From Candidatus Hydrogenedentes bacterium CG07_land_8_20_14_0_80_42_17 (lineage in GTDB: Bacteria; UBA8481), in the NCBI GenBank assembly GCA_002780065.1, contig PEWQ01000069.1, forward strand, positions 1-5,893: a DNA stretch of 5,893 nucleotides, given 5' to 3'. Below the pieces are notes generated by a model that made no database searches, had not been told where the DNA came from, and worked only from the letters and a program-made list of their open reading frames with translations. Of this stretch, positions 1 to 5,174 are shown in pieces. How positions within the stretch are numbered: the stretch's first letter is position 1; the number at the start of each line of letters is the position of its first letter. A program made the translations under genes and the position numbers.

Positions 1-200
1 AATTGCAAATTGGAAAGTGCAAATTGGAAAGTGCAAATTGGAAAGTGCAAATTGAAAATTGCAAATTGGAAAGTGCAAATTGAAAATTGTAAATTGGAAA
101 ATGCAAATTGAAAATTGCAAATTGGAAAGTGCAAATTGGAAAGTGCAAATTGGAAAGTGCAAATTGAAAAGTGCAAATTGGAAAGTGCAAATTGAAAATA
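1..200. repeat. Tandem array of 14 in-phase 14-bp units
   Basis: Fourteen consecutive 14-bp units run from 5 to 200 without a phase break, and bases 1-4 look like the end of another unit, so the array continues leftwards out of the window. The main unit is GCAAATTGGAAAGT (8 of 14 copies). A second form, GCAAATTGAAAATT, occurs three times (47-60, 75-88, 103-116), and single hybrids sit at 89-102, 159-172 and 187-200. Variation is confined almost entirely to unit positions 2, 8, 12, 13 and 14; the AAATTG core never changes. The period is not a multiple of three, so the open frame across it (59-253) is most likely not a gene. Similar 'attgcaaattg' runs are familiar from spacers of environmental bacterial genomes, but their function is not known to me. 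Confidence 0.95.
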
Positions 201-203
201 TTA

Positions 204-229
204 TTTTTCCAATTTTGATTTTTCAATTA
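204..229. repeat. Degenerate inverted copies of the array unit
   Basis: Directly after the array, TTTTTCCAATTTT (204-216) and TTTTTCAATTA (219-229) resemble the reverse complement of the 14-bp unit, whose core on the other strand reads TTTCCAATTT or TTTTCAATTT. They are spaced 15 bp apart and correspond to the two unit forms (GG and GA at the core). The array end and these copies could therefore pair as an imperfect stem. The stretch is AT-rich, so chance contributes to the match. Confidence 0.5.
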
Positions 230-287
230 TTTTACACGTTCTTTGGAAGATAGTCTGGAGACAAGGAAAAAAAGATAAAATAAAAAA

Positions 288-315
288 TCTCCGTGTCTCT
301 GTAACTCCGTGGTTC
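288..315. repeat. Dispersed intergenic repeat, CTCCGTG type
   Basis: The heptamer CTCCGTG occurs at 289-295 and again at 305-311, exactly 16 bp apart, inside a CCGTGTCTCTG...CCGTGGTTC stretch. This resembles the 'ccgtgtctctgtggttc' family of spacer repeats often seen in metagenome-derived bacterial genomes. A related element, CCGTGTTCTTTG, lies at 3416-3427, and its inverted form is at 1831-1843. No coding or RNA role is evident. Between this element and the first gene I see only a possible promoter. Confidence 0.5.
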
Positions 316-326
316 AAAAATGCTGC

Positions 327-355
327 TTGCACGAACCCGGTTAGTGATTTGTAAT
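327..355 (+). promoter_or_regulatory. Possible sigma-70-like promoter for the metallopeptidase gene
   Basis: TTGCAC (327-332, three of six consensus matches) and TGTAAT (350-355, five of six) are separated by 17 nt. Transcription would begin near 362, giving a very short leader of about 8 nt before the ATG at 370. The -35 match is weak and no experimental support exists, so this is only a candidate. Confidence 0.25.
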
Positions 356-369
356 AAGTCGGTGAGGGC

Positions 370-1731
370 ATGAAAGATTCAGTTGATAAACTGATTTTCG
401 AAATAATCGCGGGAGCAATTACACTCACTTTAGCAGTCTCTTTATTCGCCACTTTTTATCTCGGAAAGATCAATACGAATTTTCTCTTCGGAAAAAATGT
501 TTCTTCTAAAACTAATGAAGCAGAAATATCCGAAATGGATTCTTCAAATCCTGAAATCAATATTGCTCTCAGAAATAAAGATTGGGCAGAGGCTGAAAAG
601 TTAATCGAAAAAAAATACGGATTCCCTCCAAAAGAATCCAATACCGCTCACATTCTTGGATTGGTCATTTACAATCACGCTCTTCAAATCTACTCGAATA
701 ATCCTTCTAATTCTGCTTCTCTTTCGTCAGCAGTAACCCGACTCGAAACAGCTCGCGCACTGCTCATTAGCGACAATGAAGCCCAAAAAAATATTACTCG
801 CGCTTTAGCTGGAATAGGATTGACTGCTTATCAAAACGGAAGCAAAGTCGATGGAAGAAAATGGGCGGAAGAGGCAAACCGAATCCTAAATCAGGAACCA
901 TACGTCAACTATGTTTTAGGTTCTATTGCAGTTGGTGAAGGCCGGTACATTGATGCTGTTCCGCTACTAAAAATAAGTCTGAATGGCGAAGATAAAGATA
1001 TCAGAGCATCAGCATCCGCATTGCTCTCGAAGATAGAATCCGACGCCAAGCGCGAAGAAGGCTTCAGCACATATTCCAGTTCTCAATTCACAATCAGATT
1101 CGAGGGCAATCCTCAACCTGCTCTCTCATCGCGGATTATTGGTATTCTCGAGCGACAGCGATCAAGAGTTCAAGAAGTCATCGGGCATGCTCCAACCAGA
1201 ACGATTGAAGTCATTGTTTACACCTCACCTTCTTTTGCAGTTCAAAGAGGTTTACCCGACTGGGTCGGAGCACTGTTCGACGGCAGAATCAGGCTTAGTG
1301 CAGTTGAAGTGACTGAATCTAATGATGAGAGACTCAATAAAATTCTCGGGCACGAGCTGACTCATGCTACGATTTATGACAAACTCGGTAGGCCCGGTCC
1401 TGCATGGTTGGAAGAAGGATTAGCTCAGCTTATCACCGAAGGAAACTCTTATTCAAAAACCACACTCAATAATAAAATTCAGAGTCGAAATATTTCACTC
1501 CAATCTCTTGGCGGAAATTTTACAAAAATGCCTCAAGCTGATGCAGAAGCCGCTTATGCCTTATCTTATGCAACTGTTTTATATCTTTCTCATTCTCACG
1601 GTGGAAACATTCACATTCAGATACTAAATGAACTCGCAGAAAAAAAATCAATAGAGGAAATTTTAATCAGGGTGGCAGGATTCGGCCAGCAGGAATTGGG
1701 CTCCAAAACAAAAGATTGGCTTACGCAATAA
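370..1731 (+). CDS. Membrane-anchored TPR/Peptidase-MA family metallohydrolase
   Basis: Probable zinc metallopeptidase of the Peptidase MA-like (gluzincin) group, acting on the outer face of the cytoplasmic membrane; its substrate cannot be predicted. Residues 9-32 form one hydrophobic segment, a likely uncleaved signal anchor. Residues about 60-225 are helical and Ala/Leu-rich and include a TPR-like repeat (around EPYVNYVLGSIAVGEGRYID). The catalytic domain starts near 235 with the strand FTIRFEG. The zinc site is HELTH (328-332), with the third ligand probably Glu349 in WLEEGLAQ (346-353). The C-terminal pattern (SYAT...LYL, then a G-rich helix pair ending in W450) is also typical of the family, so the protein looks full length at 453 residues. 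The ATG at 370 follows GGTGAGG (361-367), a weak ribosome binding site placed close to it. The next gene lies 123 nt downstream on the same strand. A structural role without catalysis is unlikely because all ligands are intact. Confidence 0.87.
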   Translation: MKDSVDKLIFEIIAGAITLTLAVSLFATFYLGKINTNFLFGKNVSSKTNEAEISEMDSSNPEINIALRNKDWAEAEKLIEKKYGFPPKESNTAHILGLVIYNHALQIYSNNPSNSASLSSAVTRLETARALLISDNEAQKNITRALAGIGLTAYQNGSKVDGRKWAEEANRILNQEPYVNYVLGSIAVGEGRYIDAVPLLKISLNGEDKDIRASASALLSKIESDAKREEGFSTYSSSQFTIRFEGNPQPALSSRIIGILERQRSRVQEVIGHAPTRTIEVIVYTSPSFAVQRGLPDWVGALFDGRIRLSAVEVTESNDERLNKILGHELTHATIYDKLGRPGPAWLEEGLAQLITEGNSYSKTTLNNKIQSRNISLQSLGGNFTKMPQADAEAAYALSYATVLYLSHSHGGNIHIQILNELAEKKSIEEILIRVAGFGQQELGSKTKDWLTQ

Positions 1732-1803
1732 ATTAAAGCTGTGGATAAACAAATTTTTTCTTATTGAAACTATTGCAAATTGAATTTGACGATGTAATTT
1801 AAG

Positions 1804-1858
1804 GCAGTAAAGAACGCAGTTTGAATAAAGCAAAGAACACAGGAGTTAACGCAGTTGA
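1804..1858. repeat. Spacer repeat overlapping the RBS and start of the next gene
   Basis: The nonamer AACGCAGTT occurs at 1813-1821 and 1848-1856, 35 bp apart; the second copy contains the first two bases of the TTG start codon. Between them, CAAAGAACAC (1831-1840) is the exact reverse complement of GTGTTCTTTG at 3418-3427, indicating inverted members of one dispersed family. The AGGAG ribosome binding site lies directly next to this shared segment. Just upstream, GCAAATTGAA (1775-1784) repeats the core of the 14-bp unit from the left-end array. Confidence 0.45.
1841..1845 (+). promoter_or_regulatory. Ribosome binding site deciding a TTG start
   Basis: AGGAG sits 9 nt before TTG at 1855. No ATG or GTG in this frame lies nearby: the first in-frame ATG (about 2080) would remove the signal peptide. 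This site is therefore the main reason for choosing the TTG codon. Confidence 0.7.
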
Positions 1859-2769
1859 TACGAAGCATTTCTTTTGCAGGTCGCATTCTCATATTGAGTA
1901 TTGGGATTCTATTTTTAATTTCGTCGTCAGTATCTGATAAAAAAATTTTTAGCAACACTCCCCTTTACGCGGCAACTATTAATCGTTCTGAAATTCTGAA
2001 TTTAAAACTTTCTGAATTAATTTCAAAATGTCCCGGCACTCCTTCGATAAAAATTTTATTTCTCAATAGCGGATACGAAATGGAATTCAGGAGCGGCAAA
2101 GTTGTTCGAGCGGCAAGCGTAATCAAATTGCCTATTTGCGTGGCAGTAATGTCGCTATGTAGAAAAGGAAAAGGCAGTCTGCCGGAGCCAATTTCACTTG
2201 TGGAAGAAGATAGAACTTCAGGTTCAGGAATCTTGCGTCATCGAAGATTCAATCGAGATTATACAGTAGAAGAGCTAATAAAATTAATGATACTTGAAAG
2301 CGACAATACAGCAACAAACGCTTTGATAAGAAGATTCGGGCTCGAAGAAATCCAAAATGAATTTGAAAAAGCAGGGCTAATAAAAACAAAACTGAAGCAC
2401 CGTATTCTTGAAGCATCGGAGGACAATCCAATTTCCTCATCTGAAATAGTAGATTTACTTTCTGCAATCGCAGATACGAGTCAGGAATCAAGTATTCATC
2501 CTGACGACAGAAGATGGATATTTGATCTACTTAAACAAACTTCTCCAGGAGCTCGATTAGGCCGTTATCTGCCTGACGAAGCAAAGATAGCTCATAAGAC
2601 AGGAACATTGCGGAGAGAAGTTCATGATGCTGGAATAATCGAAACAGATTCCAACAAAATCATTGTCAGCGCATTAATCGAAAAAGCTAAGAGCAGAAAA
2701 GAAGCTGAAAGATGGCTTGGAAGACTGGGGCGTTTAATATGCGAAACAAAAAATGATTTAACCTATTGA
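1855..2769 (+). CDS. Exported serine hydrolase, class A beta-lactamase-like (Beta-lactamase2 family)
   Basis: Penicillin-recognising serine hydrolase fold. All three active-site elements are present: S88-V-I-K91 (nucleophile and general base), S149-D-N151, and K248-T-G250. Their spacings (61 and 99 residues) closely follow those of class A enzymes (60 and 104). The N-terminus has Arg3 and Arg10 followed by a hydrophobic stretch at about 11-26 and a possible cleavage after Ala39 (LYA-AT), so it is exported or membrane-tethered. The omega-loop region (HRILEASEDNP, about 182-192) aligns with that of class A enzymes around the EA pair, but a deacylating Glu equivalent to Glu166 with its ExxLN motif is not visible. 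This favours a peptidoglycan- or ester-related hydrolase over an efficient beta-lactamase. Length is 304 residues, normal for the family. The TTG start is chosen from AGGAG at 1841-1845. A weak promoter-like TTGACG (1786-1791) lies upstream without a convincing -10. Confidence 0.9.
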   Translation: MIRSISFAGRILILSIGILFLISSSVSDKKIFSNTPLYAATINRSEILNLKLSELISKCPGTPSIKILFLNSGYEMEFRSGKVVRAASVIKLPICVAVMSLCRKGKGSLPEPISLVEEDRTSGSGILRHRRFNRDYTVEELIKLMILESDNTATNALIRRFGLEEIQNEFEKAGLIKTKLKHRILEASEDNPISSSEIVDLLSAIADTSQESSIHPDDRRWIFDLLKQTSPGARLGRYLPDEAKIAHKTGTLRREVHDAGIIETDSNKIIVSALIEKAKSRKEAERWLGRLGRLICETKNDLTY

Positions 2770-2836
2770 ATCATAATTGCAAAGTTATAACATTCAAGAA
2801 ATCAAAAAGGCAATAAAGCCATAAGGAGGATATAGT

Positions 2837-3349
2837 ATGTCAAAACGATTGGGAATCATCTTGGCCGTATTTGGATTATTTGCAGTAATAATGCCGGTCA
2901 GAGCAGAAGAAGGCGGCGGTGGAATATTCGCATGGTGGGGCAATATGAGAAGAAGCGGGTACACCAAAGCCTACGATATCGACACTGCAACTGCAGATAA
3001 ACTCGCAGAGATAGTCCGCAACAGCAAGCTTCAGCAGAAGTCATTGCAATCGGAAGAAAACGCGCTTTTAGCAAAACTTGAAATCGCTCTCAGCGAAAAA
3101 AAGTCTGATGAAGAGATCAGTTCTTTGCTGGAGCAGATCAAGGCGAAGAAGAACGAGCTCGGGCAAGTCGAATCCAATACCATTGTCAAAGTTCAAGAGC
3201 TACTCGGAATTCAGAAGACAGCAAAGTTTGTTCTTTCTCAACGTGGAATGTTTCAGAGAGTAAAAGGCTCAGTTCGCCGCAGTGAAAGCAATACAGAATC
3301 GAGAGAAGAAGTCAAACCAAGAACTTCCTCTTCACATACAGGTTATTAA
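2837..3349 (+). CDS. Small secreted helical protein, Spy/CpxP-like character
   Basis: A 170-residue protein with a clear Sec signal peptide: Lys3-Arg4, a hydrophobic core at 5-19, and probable cleavage after Ala23 (VRA-EE). The mature part opens with a Gly-rich and Trp-containing stretch (26-36). A long charged helix or coiled coil follows (about 50-115, rich in Lys, Glu, Leu and Gln). The segment QELLGIQKTAKFVLSQ (120-135) resembles the LTxxQ-type repeat of Spy/CpxP and heavy-metal-sensor periplasmic proteins, where 'LTPEQ' is followed by a K-F/L helix; the exact motif is degenerate. The last 25 residues are Ser/Arg/Glu-rich and probably disordered. The start is set by a very strong AAGGAGGA (2823-2830), the best in the window, suggesting high expression. 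It follows the hydrolase gene by 67 nt. A periplasmic chaperone-like or metal-responsive role is inference; family membership is unproven. Confidence 0.75.
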   Translation: MSKRLGIILAVFGLFAVIMPVRAEEGGGGIFAWWGNMRRSGYTKAYDIDTATADKLAEIVRNSKLQQKSLQSEENALLAKLEIALSEKKSDEEISSLLEQIKAKKNELGQVESNTIVKVQELLGIQKTAKFVLSQRGMFQRVKGSVRRSESNTESREEVKPRTSSSHTGY

Positions 3350-3367
3350 TAAATCATAGTTTGCTGT

Positions 3368-3397
3368 CGTAGAGACGCGATATTTTGCGTCTCTACG
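3368..3397. repeat. Perfect 11-bp inverted repeat, GTAGAGACGC type
   Basis: The arms CGTAGAGACGC (3368-3378) and GCGTCTCTACG (3387-3397) are perfectly complementary around an 8-nt loop, GATATTTT. The hairpin begins 18 nt after the stop of the secreted-protein gene. It could stop or stabilise that transcript, but no uninterrupted T-run follows, so it is not a textbook intrinsic terminator. The GTAGAGACG...CGTCTCTAC pattern is a widely recurring palindromic spacer element in bacteria, and the GTAG head recalls REP sequences. Confidence 0.85.
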
Positions 3398-3413
3398 AAT
3401 TTATAAAAATATT

Positions 3414-3428
3414 TTCCGTGTTCTTTGT
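3414..3428. repeat. Dispersed repeat CCGTGTTCTTTG
   Basis: TTCCGTGTTCTTTGT lies 16 nt after the palindrome. Ten bases (GTGTTCTTTG, 3418-3427) recur exactly in inverted orientation at 1831-1840 in front of the serine hydrolase gene. A looser relative (CCGTGTCTCTG) is at 291-301. This marks a short repeat family scattered through the spacers of this locus. Confidence 0.45.
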
Positions 3429-3454
3429 AAGCTTAGTGAGATATATTTTTCCTT

Positions 3455-3790
3455 ATGGGTTTGCCATCAAGACAGCATTTCGAATTCAGGCTTTCTCTTA
3501 ATATTTCCGGCATTGCTAGAAGGCCTTCTCTACCTGATGGAACTAGATACAGAGTAGAAAAGGCTTTACTGCGCCGAGCAGAGGCATTGGGATTGAGGGT
3601 ATATTCCATGCGCATGGATACTGCCCGAATTCAACTCGATGCATTGCTTCAGCCAAATATGTCCAGGGCGAATATTGAGCGAGCTTTATGGGGCTCAATA
3701 AATGCAATCTTAAGAAAAGAGATGCCTCACCTTGTAAAGCGAACAGGAAAGAAAGGAGCGAATACTCCAATAGGCGGATTTTTTTTCTAA
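3455..3790 (+). CDS. Uncharacterised 111-residue protein, faintly Y1/IS200-transposase-like
   Basis: I do not recognise this protein with certainty. It has no signal peptide or membrane segment and is Arg-rich. The order of elements loosely follows the core of REP-associated (Y1_Tnp) transposases: a strand HFEFRLSLNI (8-17), a PSLPDG turn, a helix RVEKALLRRAEALG, a strand LRVYSMRMDTARIQLDAL, then MSRANIERALWGSIN as a second helix. Where the family has N-H-x-H, this ORF has A-R-I-Q. No catalytic tyrosine region is recognisable and the protein ends early, so it would be inactive if related at all. The C-terminus GGFFF is encoded by a run of eight T residues. The ATG at 3455 is the first possible start after a stop at 3437; only a distant GTGAG (3436-3440) precedes it. 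The end lies 2 nt from the stop of the convergent acyl-CoA reductase gene. It could also be a non-coding open frame, though the tight packing favours a gene. Confidence 0.55.
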   Translation: MGLPSRQHFEFRLSLNISGIARRPSLPDGTRYRVEKALLRRAEALGLRVYSMRMDTARIQLDALLQPNMSRANIERALWGSINAILRKEMPHLVKRTGKKGANTPIGGFFF

Positions 3791-3792
3791 CC

Positions 3793-4860
3793 CTAGAGTG
3801 TGAATGCAAGAGGCGGCAGGCCGGAATGCATTCTTGATAAAGACGGAGACTGCATCTTTCCAAGAAGAAGATAAGTATCGGATAATTTTTTGCTCTCTTC
3901 CTTCAACACAGAATTAAGTTTATCTTCCGGCCAAATTCCTATCGCTTCCACATGATGAATATGCGGCGATAAAATAGAATTAAGCTCTTGAATAGAATCG
4001 GCAGGTTTAACCCAGGCAGTTCTATTAAGCGGACATGATTCCAATCGATTATCCGGAGAGAGCAAAACCGTCCATGCAGTTGAATTAGTTGATGCAATAA
4101 CTTTGGAATTATCTCTGACTGCGACTTCTCTTCTGATTCTTTGAATTTCATACGAAGTTTCTATATTCACTTCTCCTCTCGGATAAATTTGTTCGGCTTT
4201 ATTAATTTTTTCTGCAAGAACTTCGGCAAAATCGAAAACTAATTTTGATTTAACAAAAATCGTCTGAGGTGAAAGACAACCTAATTGGTTCCATGAAACA
4301 ATGTCAGCGGCGGCATTTTCAGCCGCATTTTCTAAATCAGAATCTACATAAGCAATTGAGAAGCGATGGCCAAATCCAAATAAATCTTTTTCTCTGCCAA
4401 ATCTTTTTCGAAATATATCTACAGTTTCATCAGAGCCAAATACAATTAATCGATCATAATCTAATTTTGATGTTTCGAATGTTTCAGTAATATCGAATGA
4501 AGGCAATAATTGCCTGATAATTTCTATCCATCTTTTTACAAATTTATCTGAACCTCGCGCCGGCTTTACAATAAGATGCAAATTTCTCAACCAAGCCGCG
4601 GCAGTGACTTCGATAAGAGGGGCAAATGAATTCGAAGGCAAGACAGCCATTGCCGATACAGCAATTTTTCGAGGCACAGGGCTGTCTTGATTTGTAGACC
4701 ACTGTTTTAGTTCTTCTTTCCACCCGTCTAAAGTTCGAACTAGGCTAAATTTAAAGGTAGAAGAAGGCATTCCAGAAACAGCTGCGAGAGCATTTAGTCT
4801 TTTGCAATCTTGCAAAGCATCAATAAGATTCTGTAAGGAAATAATTCGTTCAGTATTCAT
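3793..4860 (-). CDS. LuxC-family acyl-CoA reductase
   Basis: Member of the LuxC branch of the aldehyde dehydrogenase superfamily. Such enzymes reduce a long-chain acyl group, via a cysteine thioester, to the fatty aldehyde with NADPH. Visible signatures are RLIVFGSDETVD (nucleotide-binding region), FGFGHRFSIAYV, and NQLGCLSPQTIFV, whose Cys (codon at 4276-4278; residue 195 from this start) is the expected catalytic nucleophile. The C-terminus GKMQSPSL...GLPPLAFTL matches the usual ending of non-luminous LuxC-like proteins, so the 3' end is intact. The 355-residue length is shorter than luminous-bacterial LuxC (about 480) but common for this subgroup. An upstream in-frame ATG at 4896 would add twelve residues (MIFLYLFLYNNK) encoded by AT-rich, spacer-like DNA. 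I prefer 4860, because a TATAAT lies just before it; neither ATG has a ribosome binding site. No luxE-, luxD- or luxAB-like partner is in the window, so bioluminescence is not implied. It diverges from the 69-residue gene. Confidence 0.9.
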   Translation of the reverse strand: MNTERIISLQNLIDALQDCKRLNALAAVSGMPSSTFKFSLVRTLDGWKEELKQWSTNQDSPVPRKIAVSAMAVLPSNSFAPLIEVTAAAWLRNLHLIVKPARGSDKFVKRWIEIIRQLLPSFDITETFETSKLDYDRLIVFGSDETVDIFRKRFGREKDLFGFGHRFSIAYVDSDLENAAENAAADIVSWNQLGCLSPQTIFVKSKLVFDFAEVLAEKINKAEQIYPRGEVNIETSYEIQRIRREVAVRDNSKVIASTNSTAWTVLLSPDNRLESCPLNRTAWVKPADSIQELNSILSPHIHHVEAIGIWPEDKLNSVLKEESKKLSDTYLLLGKMQSPSLSRMHSGLPPLAFTL

Positions 4861-4866
4861 TTTGTT

Positions 4867-4872
4867 ATTATA
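4867..4872 (-). promoter_or_regulatory. Possible -10 element with leaderless start of the reductase mRNA
   Basis: On the minus strand a perfect TATAAT is followed by AACAAA and then the ATG at 4860. A -10 at this distance would place the transcription start on or next to the A of the start codon, consistent with the missing ribosome binding site. No good -35 is found at 16-18 nt (TGATAT is poor; TTGAAT is 22 nt away). AT-rich DNA makes chance hits likely. Confidence 0.3.
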
Positions 4873-4942
4873 TAAAAAAAGATACAAAAATATCATTCAA
4901 CTTTTTAAATAATCATACCGATAACTTTGAGTAAGTTTGAAA

Positions 4943-4948
4943 GGGAGG
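4943..4948 (+). promoter_or_regulatory. Strong ribosome binding site before two adjacent ATGs
   Basis: GGGAGG (4943-4948) is 4 nt before the ATG at 4953 and 7 nt before the ATG at 4956. The second spacing is closer to optimum, so translation may begin at Met2 of the listed gene. The site supports this short ORF being a real gene. Confidence 0.75.
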
Positions 4949-4952
4949 TTTA

Positions 4953-5162
4953 ATGATGGTTGAATTTTTACATAGAAGTGAAGACAGAGCAGGAGGAATT
5001 TTAAGATTCGAAGGAGAAGAGACAATCCATTGGTCTGCAATACAGAATGGAGGCAAATGGTATATTTTAATTCACAACGATATTAAAGACGACTCAAAGC
5101 TATCTCTAAAATGTATTTTGAACATGATTCAGAATTCACTCAAATATAAAAAAGCGGCATAA
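4953..5162 (+). CDS. Uncharacterised 69-residue small protein
   Basis: No family recognised. The protein has no signal peptide or membrane segment. Its middle reads as alternating beta strands (GGILRFEG, ETIHWSAIQ, GKWYILIHN, about residues 14-42), followed by a charged turn (DIKDDSK) and a C-terminal helix (SLKCILNMIQNSLKYKK). That pattern suggests a small compact alpha/beta domain. The GGGAGG site makes it a convincing gene, and the true start may be Met2 at 4956. It begins 92 nt from the divergent acyl-CoA reductase start, so the two could share a control region. It converges on the sirtuin gene with 12 nt between stop codons and no obvious terminator. A regulatory or accessory role for the reductase is conceivable from position only. 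Confidence 0.72.
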   Translation: MMVEFLHRSEDRAGGILRFEGEETIHWSAIQNGGKWYILIHNDIKDDSKLSLKCILNMIQNSLKYKKAA

Positions 5163-5174
5163 AAAATACAGTGA

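Noticed and set aside
1-200. CRISPR array
   Set aside because: The units are directly contiguous 14-mers with no unique spacers between them, and no cas gene is present.
59-253. Open frame of 64 codons with a Lys/Asn/Cys-rich repeated protein
   Set aside because: It is the translation of the 14-bp tandem array, whose period is not a multiple of three, and no ribosome binding site precedes it apart from repeat sequence.
3368-3397. Textbook rho-independent terminator
   Set aside because: The stem is perfect but is followed by AATTTATAAAAAT instead of a T-run; it is better described as a dispersed palindrome that might incidentally terminate.
3543-3863. Minus-strand open frame of 106 codons
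   Set aside because: It overlaps the 3' end of the reductase gene in another frame and the opposite strand of the 3455-3790 ORF; its Cys/Leu/Arg/Ser-rich composition is typical of a shadow frame.
4922-4939. Bacteroidota-type promoters (TAnnTTTG) at 4922-4929 and 4932-4939
   Set aside because: Both octamers fit the -7 consensus, but no TTTG is found at the -33 distance, and the strong Shine-Dalgarno sites in this window argue against a Bacteroidota host.
3793-5162. Toxin-antitoxin or phage-defence cassette around the 69-residue gene and the sirtuin
   Set aside because: Sirtuin domains occur in defence systems, but this one is a short stand-alone CobB with no effector fusion, and the gene orientations do not form an operon with the small protein or the reductase.
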